From contig NZ_CP063311.1 in the NCBI RefSeq assembly GCF_015245355.1, positions 4,101,000 through 4,160,396 on the forward strand: a stretch of DNA of 59,397 nucleotides. The letters are read 5' to 3'. Of this stretch, positions 33,846 to 43,024 are shown piece after piece. A program made the position numbers and the translations under genes. Below the pieces are notes generated by a model that did no database searches, was not told the DNA's origin, and saw only the letters and a program-made list of their open reading frames with translations. Origin of the DNA: Anabaenopsis elenkinii CCIBt3563 (GTDB taxonomy: Bacteria > Cyanobacteriota > Cyanobacteriia > Cyanobacteriales > Nostocaceae). The number at the start of each line of letters is the position of its first letter. Position 1 is the stretch's first letter.

Positions 33846-35291
33846 ATGACCCTCACCATCTACAATACCCTCACCCATAAAAAAGAACCATTCCAACCCC
33901 AAGAACCTGGTAAGGTGAAAATGTATTGCTGTGGTGTCACGGTATACGATTACTGTCATTTGGGTCATGCACGCTCTTATATAGGTTGGGACGTAGTACG
34001 CCGATATTTTCAATGGCGCGGTTATGAAGTTGAATACGTCCAAAACTTTACCGACATTGACGATAAAATTCTCAACCGCGCTAACTTAGAAGGAACTTCC
34101 ATGGAGGAAGTTTCCCAACGCTACATAGATGCTTACTTTGAGGATATCAGACGGTTAAATGTCATGGATGCCTCAGCATATCCCCGTGTAACTGAAAATA
34201 TTAGTAGTATTCACCAACTAATTCAGGAATTAGAAAAAAAAGGTTACGCCTATGCCGCCAATGGCGATGTTTATTACAATGTATATAACTTCCCTGAATA
34301 TGGCAAACTTTCCGGTCGGGATGTGTCAGATATGCAAGCCGGAGCTAGTGGGAGAGTAGATGTAGAAGACCTATCGGGCCAGAAAAAACAAAACCCGGCA
34401 GATTTTGCTCTGTGGAAAGCAGCTAAACCAGGAGAACCAGCATGGAGTTCACCTTGGGGTTCAGGTCGTCCAGGATGGCACATTGAATGTTCAGCCATGG
34501 TCAGATCCTTGCTAGGGGATACCATTGATATTCACGGCGGTGGTGGTGATTTAGTATTCCCCCACCATGAAAATGAAATCGCCCAATCGGAAGTGGTGAC
34601 TGGTAAACCGTTGGCGCGTTACTGGATACACAATGGTATGGTAACGGTGAACGGTGAGAAAATGTCTAAGTCTTTGGGAAATTTTACCACAATTCGAGAG
34701 TTGCTGGATCAAGGTATTGACCCCATGGTGGTAAGATTGTTTATCCTACAGGGACACTATCGCCGTCCCTTGGATTTTACTAAAGAAGCGATCGCCTCGG
34801 CGGAAAATGCCTGGAAAACCCTCAAAGAAGGTTTACTATTTGGGTACCAGTACGGTGAAAAGCTGGGACTGGAAACCGGGAAAGAGTTAATCCCTAATCC
34901 CTATATCGAGAGTTTTCAAGGGTCTATGGATGATGACTTTAACACCCCGGGAGGATTAGCAGTTTTATTTGAACTGGCTAAGGAGTTACGCCGTCAAAGT
35001 AATCTGTTGACTCACCAAGGAAAAACAGACCTGACCCCAGCAGAAATTCAGCAGCAATGGCAAACTTTAATAACTTTATCTGGAGTATTGGGACTGGAGG
35101 TAACACCACAAGCCCCCAGTGTCGCCCCCAGGAGGTTAACTGATGGGGAAATTGAAATTTTAATCCAGCAGCGACAAACAGCCCGTAAATCTAAGAATTT
35201 CGCCGAGAGCGATCGCATTCGTCAAGAATTACAGGAACTCGGTATTACTTTAATCGATCAACCAGATGGTACGACTCGTTGGCATTCCTGA
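33846..35291 (+). CDS. cysS: Cysteinyl-tRNA synthetase
   Basis: Class I aminoacyl-tRNA synthetase with active-site zinc, 481 residues. Zinc ligands: Cys in MYCCGVTVYDYCHLGHARSY, Cys in WHIECSAM, and His in LVFPHHENEIAQSE. The HIGH-like sequence is HLGH and the KMSKS loop is KMSKSLGNF. The C-terminal DALR and anticodon regions are complete (SDRIRQELQELGI). It is 2 bp downstream of hisI, so the two share a transcript. Placement in the zinc cluster suggests induction at low zinc; a housekeeping copy elsewhere cannot be checked. Confidence 0.95.
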   Translation: MTLTIYNTLTHKKEPFQPQEPGKVKMYCCGVTVYDYCHLGHARSYIGWDVVRRYFQWRGYEVEYVQNFTDIDDKILNRANLEGTSMEEVSQRYIDAYFEDIRRLNVMDASAYPRVTENISSIHQLIQELEKKGYAYAANGDVYYNVYNFPEYGKLSGRDVSDMQAGASGRVDVEDLSGQKKQNPADFALWKAAKPGEPAWSSPWGSGRPGWHIECSAMVRSLLGDTIDIHGGGGDLVFPHHENEIAQSEVVTGKPLARYWIHNGMVTVNGEKMSKSLGNFTTIRELLDQGIDPMVVRLFILQGHYRRPLDFTKEAIASAENAWKTLKEGLLFGYQYGEKLGLETGKELIPNPYIESFQGSMDDDFNTPGGLAVLFELAKELRRQSNLLTHQGKTDLTPAEIQQQWQTLITLSGVLGLEVTPQAPSVAPRRLTDGEIEILIQQRQTARKSKNFAESDRIRQELQELGITLIDQPDGTTRWHS

Positions 35292-35363
35292 TCAAGATTT
35301 ACTTGCATCGTAAAATCTAATCGGATAATCTCAGCAGTCAGGATTGTTTTACAAGGAACCCCG

Positions 35364-35723
35364 ATGAATAAAAAGACTATACTGAGTTTACTTTCTACTC
35401 CCATGCTGGTTAGCTCAATTCTAGCTATGGGAGCAACGGCAAATCAAGCCCAAGCCGCGAAACCAGAAGCAGACAACACAGAGGAACTCACCTGTATACA
35501 GAATGACCACATATGGCGTCCCGTGTGTGTGAGAGCTTCCGTATTAGCAACCATCCCTCAATATCAACCCGGAGTTGAGTTTTCTAGCCCTGAAAATGAA
35601 GTTCCCTTACTAGGGTTTAATATTGAAGAAAGTGATATGGCTGTTGACTTATTTAACTGTGACTGTCCACAGTGTATTAATGCTTTGCGTCAGATGCGCG
35701 GTCTAGCACCCTTAGTTTATTAA
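35364..35723 (+). CDS. Small exported protein with CxCxxC motif
   Basis: 119 residues. The N-terminus is a clear signal peptide (MNKKTILSLLSTPMLVSSIL, cleavage after ANQAQA). The mature 90 residues are acidic, with one Cys near LTCIQND, another in RPVCVRA, and a cluster FNCDCPQCINALRQMRG. I recognise no family. It lies 72 bp behind cysS on the same strand; the cysteine cluster and neighbourhood allow a guess at metal or thiol chemistry outside the cytoplasm, but nothing proves it. An AAGGAA sequence precedes the ATG. Confidence 0.65.
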   Translation: MNKKTILSLLSTPMLVSSILAMGATANQAQAAKPEADNTEELTCIQNDHIWRPVCVRASVLATIPQYQPGVEFSSPENEVPLLGFNIEESDMAVDLFNCDCPQCINALRQMRGLAPLVY

Positions 35724-35739
35724 ACATCTACTCCCAACC

Positions 35740-35762
35740 CCCTTTCCTTCTTAAGGAAAGGG
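35740..35762. repeat. Strong hairpin CCCTTTCCTT/AAGGAAAGGG
   Basis: Perfect 10-bp arms with a 3-base loop between two convergent genes. This CCCCCTTTCCTTnnTTAAGGAAAGGG form recurs between genes in many cyanobacteria; it may act as a bidirectional terminator. Confidence 0.5.
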
Positions 35763-35799
35763 ACAGGGGAATTGAGGATGGTGAAAACTCTTCACTATT

Positions 35800-36357
35800 C
35801 TAAGAATGGCAGTAACTACCATCCCAAGTCACCCATTTATGAGATATTCCTATATGGGCTATTCCTTGAGCTTTATCTGGCTGACTTACTTGTGTCCCTG
35901 TTAAGTCAGCACCGTTTAGTTCAGCTTCATTGATATTGCAACCCCTTAAGTTGGCTTTCCTCAAATTAGCGTTTCTCAGGTTTGCTCCACTCATTTGGGC
36001 TTCACTCAGGTCAGCGTATCCTAAGTTGGCAATTTCTAAATTGGCACTGCGCAAATCTGCACCACTTAAGTTAGAATGTTGCAGGTCAGACCTAATTAGT
36101 TCAGCACCAATTAAGTTCACCTCACTCAAATTAGCACCGTTCAATTTGGCTCCACTCAGATCAGCATCTGTGAGATTGGCTCGAGTAAAGTTACACCCAC
36201 TCAAGTTCGCCCGAGTCAGATTAGCTCCACTCAAGTCAGCTTCCATAAAGTTAGCACCACTCAAGTCAGCAGCACAAAGATTGATCTGATGTAAACTGGC
36301 TCTGTTAAATGTGCGATCACCCGCTGCATAAAGGTTTTGGATTCTTTGAGCTTCCAT
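35800..36357 (-). CDS. Pentapeptide repeat protein
   Basis: The ATG at 36357 follows a GAGGTGAG ribosome-binding site and is preferred over one five codons upstream. About 185 residues, of which some 120 are consecutive A(D/N)Lxx repeats (DLSGANFMEADLSGANLTRA and so on), folding as a right-handed quadrilateral beta helix. Such proteins are abundant in cyanobacteria, mostly of unknown function; some mimic DNA. There is no signal peptide, so it should be cytoplasmic. It converges with the small exported protein gene. Confidence 0.9.
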   Translation of the reverse strand: MEAQRIQNLYAAGDRTFNRASLHQINLCAADLSGANFMEADLSGANLTRANLSGCNFTRANLTDADLSGAKLNGANLSEVNLIGAELIRSDLQHSNLSGADLRSANLEIANLGYADLSEAQMSGANLRNANLRKANLRGCNINEAELNGADLTGTQVSQPDKAQGIAHIGISHKWVTWDGSYCHS

Positions 36358-36560
36358 TTTCTCACCTCGCAATCTCTACAGGTTAGTTGAGTTATTTCCG
36401 ACACTGTACTCAAACCACACCAACAGCAAACGCGACTTTTAGGGAAACTTCCTCTCCTATTATGCTATAGTTAGGAGCCATTTTGCAGAATCCTTAACAG
36501 AAATATACTAAACTCAACTTAGCCAAGGTGGGTAGGGCATCTCTGACTGTACCAGAACAA

Positions 36561-36684
36561 TATAATTTAACTGCAAGTTAAATTGTTAAATTATATATAT
36601 CGTCAACGTTGGGTAGCCCGGATTTGATCCGGCGATCGCAACATCAGTTGAGAATGCCCAAAGGTTTCAACCGGGAGACCCAAC
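36561..36684. other. Structured non-coding segment upstream of the DUF697 GTPase gene
   Basis: Within the 330-bp gap 36373-36706. First, nested AT-rich palindromes: TATAATTTAAC (36561-36571) pairs with GTTAAATTATA (36585-36595). Then 14-base arms GTTGGGTAGCCCGG (36608-36621) and CCGGGAGACCCAAC (36671-36684), 12 of 14 pairing, enclose CCGGATTTGATCCGG and CAACATCAGTTG hairpins. The 77-base fold ends 22 bases before the ATG at 36707. It may be a structured 5' leader or a mobile repeat; it does not fit a tRNA. Confidence 0.4.
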
Positions 36685-36706
36685 CCACTAACTAACTGTG
36701 CCATCC

Positions 36707-38260
36707 ATGCCTTTGTCGCGCATAGTCACCCTTATTGTAGGTTTAATCGTCATTTTGGGATTAAGCCTCTGGCTGATTGACTCCCTCTCTCGGCTTTACT
36801 GGCAGTTGTCCTATTCGCCACTGCTGGGCAACTTGCTGTTGTTATTGCTGATTTTATTAATTGGGGGCTTGGTTGCGGCTTTTGTTTATTATGTATTGGT
36901 ACTTCAGGCTGGGGAAAAGCAATCGCGCCGCCGGGGGCGACGGGTGACAGCCGGAGAAATTCCCGCAGCTAAATCTGATGCAGCTTCGAGTACATTACAA
37001 GCTGTTAAACAACAGGTAGCCCAAATTCAAGATGAGGTAGCACGACAAGCTTTATTAAGTAAATCCCGGGAAATTGAGGTGAATCTGGCACGGGGTGAAA
37101 TTCAAGTAGTTGTGTTTGGTACAGGCAGTGCTGGCAAAACTTCTTTGGTTAATGCTATTATGGGACGCATCGTCGGTCAGGTAAATGCGCCCATGGGAAC
37201 TACCCAGGTGGGGGAAACCTATTGTTTGCGGTTGAAAGGATTACAACGCAAGATTTTAATTACTGATACTCCGGGGATTTTAGAGGCTGGGGTGGAAGGA
37301 ACCGAACGAGAACAACTAGCGCGAGAATTGGCAACTTCAGCAGATTTACTGTTATTTGTGGTGGATAATGATTTGCGACGTTCTGAATATGAACCCCTAC
37401 GCAGTTTGGCAGCAATTGGCAAGCGATCACTTTTGGTGCTGAATAAAACTGATTTATATACAGATGAAGATCAAGAATCTATCCTCGCCCGGTTACGTCA
37501 ACGGGTGAGTGGATTTATTCCCCCCAATGATGTCATAGCGATCGCAGCCAATCCCCAAGCAGCACAACTAGAAACTGGGGAAACCCTACAGCCAGAAGGG
37601 GATATTGTGCCGTTGCTGCGGCGCATGGCAGCGATTTTACGGGCAGAAGGTGAGGATTTGGTGGCTGATAATATTCTTTTGCAATCCCTACGCCTGGGAG
37701 AAGAAGCCCGAAATCTGATTGATATCCAGCGTCGTCGTCAAGCTGACAAAATAGTTGATCGCTTTGGGTGGATTGGTGCTGGTGTGGTCACAGTTACCCC
37801 TTTACCAGTAGTAGATTTACTGGCTACCGCAGCAGTGAACGCTCAAATGGTGGTAGAAATTGGTAGGGTCTACGGCTGTGAACTGAACATGGAACGGGGT
37901 AAAGAGTTAGCTGTTTCCCTAGCCAAGACCATCGCTAGTTTAGGTATAGTCAAAGGTGCAATTCAATTAATATCTACTGCTTTACAATTTCATGTAGCCA
38001 CCTTTGTCATTGGTAGGGCAATTCAAGGGGTGACTGTAGCTTATTTAACTCGAATTGCTGGTAAGAGTTTTATCGAGTATTTTCGCCATGACCAAGATTG
38101 GGGTGATGGTGGTATGACCGAGGTAGTTAAGGAACAATTTAAATTAAACCGCAAGGATGAATTTATCAAAGCTTTTGTTCAAGAGGCGATCGCCCGGGTG
38201 GTTAACCCTTTAACAAATAACTCCCAGGTAATTTCACAGGAGGAAGAAACCAAAGCGTAA
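36707..38260 (+). CDS. Membrane-associated GTPase with DUF697 domain
   Basis: About 517 residues from the ATG at 36707 (a GTG three codons earlier is in frame). Two transmembrane segments near the N-terminus (IVTLIVGLIVILGLSLWLI and LLLLLLILLIGGLVAAFVYY). An Era/dynamin-like G domain follows: GTGSAGKTSLVNAIMG (P-loop), DTPGILEAG (G3), NKTDLY (G4). The C-terminal part matches DUF697, with hydrophobic helices (VVTVTPLPVVDLLATAAVNAQ cut short here). Cyanobacterial proteins of this design are poorly studied; membrane remodelling or stress roles have been suggested for relatives. It is transcribed alone behind a structured leader. Confidence 0.85.
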   Translation: MPLSRIVTLIVGLIVILGLSLWLIDSLSRLYWQLSYSPLLGNLLLLLLILLIGGLVAAFVYYVLVLQAGEKQSRRRGRRVTAGEIPAAKSDAASSTLQAVKQQVAQIQDEVARQALLSKSREIEVNLARGEIQVVVFGTGSAGKTSLVNAIMGRIVGQVNAPMGTTQVGETYCLRLKGLQRKILITDTPGILEAGVEGTEREQLARELATSADLLLFVVDNDLRRSEYEPLRSLAAIGKRSLLVLNKTDLYTDEDQESILARLRQRVSGFIPPNDVIAIAANPQAAQLETGETLQPEGDIVPLLRRMAAILRAEGEDLVADNILLQSLRLGEEARNLIDIQRRRQADKIVDRFGWIGAGVVTVTPLPVVDLLATAAVNAQMVVEIGRVYGCELNMERGKELAVSLAKTIASLGIVKGAIQLISTALQFHVATFVIGRAIQGVTVAYLTRIAGKSFIEYFRHDQDWGDGGMTEVVKEQFKLNRKDEFIKAFVQEAIARVVNPLTNNSQVISQEEETKA

Positions 38261-38369
38261 AGTGACTGGGCTTTCAAAAATGGATGCTAGCATGATTTAT
38301 TTCCCAGGATTCCGGAAAAACTCTTGATGTAGCGAAATATATGATAAAGCCTTATTTAGTAACCAGCTC

Positions 38370-40097
38370 ATGAATGATCACATGATCGGTAAAGTACTAC
38401 AAGCACGTTACCAAGTTATCCAAAGCCTGGGTGCAGGGGTATTTGGAGATACATACATCGCCGTAGATAGGGAATACCCAGTAAATACTAAATGTACGAT
38501 TAAACATATTAAATCTCAAACATTTGCACCTGGCTACTTAGACAATTTAAGATTCTGCTTTCTCAACGAAGCCGGAACTATCCAGCGCCTAGGAAGTCAT
38601 CCGCAAATCCCCAAATTCATCGGCTACTTTGAGGAAAATGACCAGTTCTACTTAGTACAAGAGTTTGTCGAGGGACATTCACTGAGTAAGGAATTACCCG
38701 TTAAGGAGTCCTGTGGATGTCTGTGGACTGAGGCGGAAGTTATAGAACTATTGGAAGATGTTTTAACTATTTTAGATTTTGTTCACTCTCAAGGTGTAAT
38801 TCATTGCCATATTAAACCAGAAAACTTGATCAGACGTACCGTTGATGGCAAGTTAGCTTTAATTGATTTTGGTCTCATCGAGTCGGTTAATTTGGGGGGA
38901 TATGGGGAGTTACCTATTTATGACCTTCCTGTAAGCGCACTGGGGTACATATCGCCAGAGCAATTTATTGGTCAAACCCAGCCCAACAGTGATATTTATG
39001 CTTTGGGTATGATTGCTATTCAAGCCTTAACAGGACTAGAACCACTGCAATTAAAACTCAATCTTGAGACTAATCAGATTATCTGGCGGACTGAAGATAC
39101 ATCAGTGAGTGATCAGGTAGCTGCTATTCTCACTAAAATGATTTCCTATGATTACCAGGATCGCTTTCAGTCGGTGGCTGAAGTCTTGTATACCCTGCGG
39201 GCGGTCTTCAACGCCCCTAAAATACCCTATCAACTCCATCAAATCACAAGAGCTGAAAATCACGATCCACAACTAGAACCTAGTTTTGGCATATCCTCTC
39301 CAGGATTTTCAGGTATGAAAATAGGGTTGGCGGCTAATTCTTTGTTAGTGGGATTAGCAGCATGTTCTCTAATGAACAATTCCCCTGCTTATTCCGAAAC
39401 AGAAAGATTATATATAGCCACAGAAGAATACCAAACAGGCAATTTCCAAAAAGCCCTGGCTTTAGCTGAATCAATTCCTGCTTACAGCAATGTTTACCCC
39501 GAGGCTCAAGCCAATATAGAAGAATGGCAAGAGAAATGGCAATTGGCATCTGAACAATACGAAATTGCCCAAACAGCTCTTGAACAGGAGAGATGGTCAG
39601 ATGTCTTGAGTACAGCGGCGAAATTACCAGATATTTCATATTGGCAATCTAAAATAGATACACTGGTGCAGCAAGCACAAGTCAACATTGCCAGACAAAC
39701 ACATGATTTGTTATCAAAGGCTTACGCAAAAGCTGTAGATAGAGAATTTTCAGCCGCCATAGAATATCTGCGCCAAATTCCTCCCGAAAGTCCTGCTGGT
39801 GCTTTAGTTCAAGAGAAATTAGCTGAGTACGACCAAAAGCGGCAGATTAGAGCGGCTTATTTTTTACATCGTGCTAATATCAAAGCATCAGTGGGCGACT
39901 GGAATGGTGCTATCCAGTTTCTGCGCAGAATTCATAACAGTACTTCTGTTTACCCTCAAGCCCAGACAAAATTAAGTGAATATACTCAAAAACAACAACT
40001 GCAAAATCGCAGTGTAAATGTGGCTTTCAATGCCTTAACTGCTAAAACTGACCGTTTTCACCCACAGAATGAGCTGCAAGAGGTAAATATTCGTTAA
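38370..40097 (+). CDS. Serine/threonine pseudokinase with repeat C-terminus
   Basis: 575 residues. The kinase fold is clear: G-loop LGAGVFGDTY, Lys45 in TIKHIK and DFG (166-168) in LIDFGLIES. In the catalytic loop the invariant HRD is HCH (residues 145-147, IHCHIKPENL), so the catalytic Asp is His and phosphotransfer should be lost or very weak. The G-loop and DFG suggest nucleotide may still bind. After about residue 315 comes a hydrophobic segment (IGLAANSLLVGLAACSL) and a helical repeat region (FQKALALAESIPAYSNVYPEA and similar units). The convergent neighbour encodes an intact homologue, a possible partner. Confidence 0.8.
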   Translation: MNDHMIGKVLQARYQVIQSLGAGVFGDTYIAVDREYPVNTKCTIKHIKSQTFAPGYLDNLRFCFLNEAGTIQRLGSHPQIPKFIGYFEENDQFYLVQEFVEGHSLSKELPVKESCGCLWTEAEVIELLEDVLTILDFVHSQGVIHCHIKPENLIRRTVDGKLALIDFGLIESVNLGGYGELPIYDLPVSALGYISPEQFIGQTQPNSDIYALGMIAIQALTGLEPLQLKLNLETNQIIWRTEDTSVSDQVAAILTKMISYDYQDRFQSVAEVLYTLRAVFNAPKIPYQLHQITRAENHDPQLEPSFGISSPGFSGMKIGLAANSLLVGLAACSLMNNSPAYSETERLYIATEEYQTGNFQKALALAESIPAYSNVYPEAQANIEEWQEKWQLASEQYEIAQTALEQERWSDVLSTAAKLPDISYWQSKIDTLVQQAQVNIARQTHDLLSKAYAKAVDREFSAAIEYLRQIPPESPAGALVQEKLAEYDQKRQIRAAYFLHRANIKASVGDWNGAIQFLRRIHNSTSVYPQAQTKLSEYTQKQQLQNRSVNVAFNALTAKTDRFHPQNELQEVNIR

Positions 40098-40266
40098 TTC
40101 AAATCAATTAACCGTCCCATTTGACGAGCAACTGTGATATATTCCCCGGAATAATTTTCAGATGCAAGCTTCCGTAAACTGCTGTTTGCCTATCTGTAAT
40201 CATTGCCTATATCTGTTTTTCTGACTGCCTTAAAAATATGGCTAGGGTAGTCATACTTTACACCGA

Positions 40267-42411
40267 TTATTCCTGAGATATGGGAAGAGTCGGTACTGTT
40301 ATTGGGCCTGATTTTTCCCAAGATAATTGTCTCTGCTGGCTCTGGTGACGGGCGTTAATTGCTTGTTGGTAATTCGGATGGTATTTTATGGCTTGCTCAT
40401 AAGAGTCCATAGCCTCTTGATATTTTTGTAAATTAAATAAGGCATTACCTCTGCTATACCAACTTTCAGCATGGTTGGCTTGATAACGCAGTGCTTGATC
40501 GTAGGATGCGATCGCCTCTTGATATTGCTGTAAAATATATTGGGCGTTACCTAAGTTATACCAAGCTTGGTAGTCATTTCTTTTAATGGCTAGGGCTTTT
40601 TGATAGGATTCTATTGCTTCTTGATAGCGCTGGCTTTGATGCAATGCCCAACCTCGAAGATACCAAGCTTGGGAATCATGAGGATTATGTTTAACTGCTT
40701 GATTCAATGATGCAATTGCTTGTGGATATCTCCGTAACGTCATGAGAATATTACTACGAGAAAACCAGGCTGGGTAAAAATTTGGTCTGTATTCTAATGC
40801 CTTATCATAGGCTTGCAAAGCATATTCAAAGCGATTTAAATTAAATAAAGAGTTACCTAAACCATACCAAGCTTCCCCATAGTCGGGCTTGACATCAATA
40901 GCTGTTTCATAGGCAGTAATTGCCTGCTCGTATTGTTTTAATTTATGCAATGCTAAACCCTGACCATACAATGATTTATAAGCATTAGGTCGGAGTTCTA
41001 TAGCTTGTTTATAAGCAGCAACAGCGTTATTATATTCCTGTAAATTGCTAAAAACTTCCCCTTTGAGATGCCAGACATCTTGATGATTATGATCCAGTTG
41101 TAATGCTTTGTCAAAAGCTGCGATCGCTTCGGGATAACGCTTTAAACTTCGCAAGACTAAACCGCGACCAATCCATGCTTCTAGGTAGTCTGGCTGAATT
41201 TGAATTGCTTGGTCGTATGCTGACAAGGCTGCATTGTAGTCTTTTAATTCCCAGAGAGTTCTTCCTTGACCATTCCATCCGGGGACAAAATCCGGATTAA
41301 TTTTTACAGCCTCCTGATAAGCTGCTAGGGCTTCTTCATAGCGCTGTAATTCAAATAGGGTAGTTGCTTGTTGAGATAATGCGATCGCATTGTGAGCATT
41401 AAGAGTATTTATAATAAATACCGATACCATACCCCCAAGTGCCATTAAACATATTCCCAACCACAGCTTAATTAATACCTGCTTTTTATAGTTATTAAAC
41501 TGCCAATTTTGCCATGGCTGATCTGGTTTGAGTGACAAGTCAGCATTAACTGGTAAAGCTGGACTCAAGACTAGAGTCCGCGAAGAGGGTTGAATTAACT
41601 CTTGCAGTTTTTGCAAAGCTACACTTGCGCTCGGGTAGCGTTGACGGAAATCATAACGCACCATTTGATCAATAAACTCGGCAAATCCTGGGGACACAGT
41701 GGTATGATGTTGCCAGATAATTTCATTACTATTAAGATCAAATTCCAGCTGGTCTGGTGATAATCCCGTTAAGGCTTGAATAGCGATAATCCCCACCGCA
41801 TAGATATCACTATTAAACTTGGGCGTACCCTGGGCTTGTTCTCCGGGTAAATATCCAGGGGTACCTATAGCAATAGTGGTTTTAGTTTGACCTTTGGGGT
41901 TAACTACCTGGGTGGTGATTTGCTTCACCGCCCCAAAATCAATTAAAACTAACTTACCATCAGCTTGGCGTCTGAGTAAATTGTGGGGATTAACATCCCG
42001 GTGAATTACCTGCTGTTGGTGAACAAATTTTAAAATTGACAAAATTTCTTGCACCAGGGAAATCACCTCTGGTTCACCGAATACCTTACCCGGTGTTAAC
42101 TCTTGACTCAGGTCATGACCAGCGATAAATTCCTGCACTAAATAAAACTGAGCATTTTCCTCAAAGTAAGCTAAAAGTTGGGGAATCTGCTCGTGAACTC
42201 CTAATTTATACAGAACTTGTGCCTCTGTATCAAATAACCGCCTAGCCATCTCCAAGGTTACAGGGTCAGTAGCTTGGGGTTGAAGTTTTTTCACAACACA
42301 CTGAGGTAAACCGGGCAGGTGAGTATCACAAGCCACAAAAGTCTCACCAAATCCGCCACCTCCCAACTGGTTGATGATTTGGTACCTTCCCACAAGTCTG
42401 TTTCCCTGCAT
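40267..42411 (-). CDS. Serine/threonine protein kinase with TPR array
   Basis: 714 residues. Kinase domain 1-275: G-loop LGGGGFGETF, Lys in CVVKKLQ, catalytic loop IHRDVNPHNLLRR, DFG in LIDFGAVKQ, and GTPGYLPGEQAQG; all key residues are kept. A transmembrane segment (about 325-345, LWLGICLMALGGMVSVFII) separates it from about ten TPR units (for example AIAAFDKALQLDHNHQDVWH) that fill the C-terminus and should lie outside the membrane, for protein binding. This kinase-TM-TPR layout is common in Nostocales. It faces the pseudokinase gene tail to tail with a 169-bp gap. Confidence 0.93.
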   Translation of the reverse strand: MQGNRLVGRYQIINQLGGGGFGETFVACDTHLPGLPQCVVKKLQPQATDPVTLEMARRLFDTEAQVLYKLGVHEQIPQLLAYFEENAQFYLVQEFIAGHDLSQELTPGKVFGEPEVISLVQEILSILKFVHQQQVIHRDVNPHNLLRRQADGKLVLIDFGAVKQITTQVVNPKGQTKTTIAIGTPGYLPGEQAQGTPKFNSDIYAVGIIAIQALTGLSPDQLEFDLNSNEIIWQHHTTVSPGFAEFIDQMVRYDFRQRYPSASVALQKLQELIQPSSRTLVLSPALPVNADLSLKPDQPWQNWQFNNYKKQVLIKLWLGICLMALGGMVSVFIINTLNAHNAIALSQQATTLFELQRYEEALAAYQEAVKINPDFVPGWNGQGRTLWELKDYNAALSAYDQAIQIQPDYLEAWIGRGLVLRSLKRYPEAIAAFDKALQLDHNHQDVWHLKGEVFSNLQEYNNAVAAYKQAIELRPNAYKSLYGQGLALHKLKQYEQAITAYETAIDVKPDYGEAWYGLGNSLFNLNRFEYALQAYDKALEYRPNFYPAWFSRSNILMTLRRYPQAIASLNQAVKHNPHDSQAWYLRGWALHQSQRYQEAIESYQKALAIKRNDYQAWYNLGNAQYILQQYQEAIASYDQALRYQANHAESWYSRGNALFNLQKYQEAMDSYEQAIKYHPNYQQAINARHQSQQRQLSWEKSGPITVPTLPISQE

Positions 42412-43024
42412 CTGATGTGTTTAGTTAAGTGCATTATGACCTGATACCAATCTTGCCACAAATTAATTAAAACAGGCGTCATCAAAATCTATCTCTAGGA
42501 ATTATCGACAGATCAACCCTCAAAAGTAGCCCAATGGTGAATACCTGGATGGCTATATTTTTTTCTCTGCTTACAAGAAATTAAAGATTATGCAATTTGG
42601 GTTGATGATATAAACTCAATCATTGAAAATTAAATAAATCATGGGGTGGTTTGAGGGAAAAAATCAAGATGATTCCTATTAGTGATCATATTCGGCTGCG
42701 TCATCGACCAATTGTTATTTATTGGCTGATTGGTATTAACATTGCTATATTCCTATGGCAACTGAAACTCGGAATAACTGGGGAATTAGCATCTTTTATT
42801 AATAGCTGGGGTTTGATTCCCGCTCAGATTAGTGGTGCAATTACCAATGCTATCTATTTAAATCCAGCTGCTTGGGTGGTTGTTTTCTGGCGTTTACCTT
42901 CCCTATTTTTAGCCATGTTTCTCCATGGTAGTATTAGTCAAATTGTGGGGAATCTTATATTTTTATGGGTTTTTGGTAAAACCTTGTCAAGTGTGATGGG
43001 CGCTAGAACTGTGCTGGCTTTGTA

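Noticed and set aside
36608..36687. tRNA-like cloverleaf ending in ACCCAACCCA
   Set aside because: Length and acceptor-like stem fit, but positions 8-9, the D arm, the T stem and the anticodon arm do not form standard elements; treated as a structured repeat or leader.
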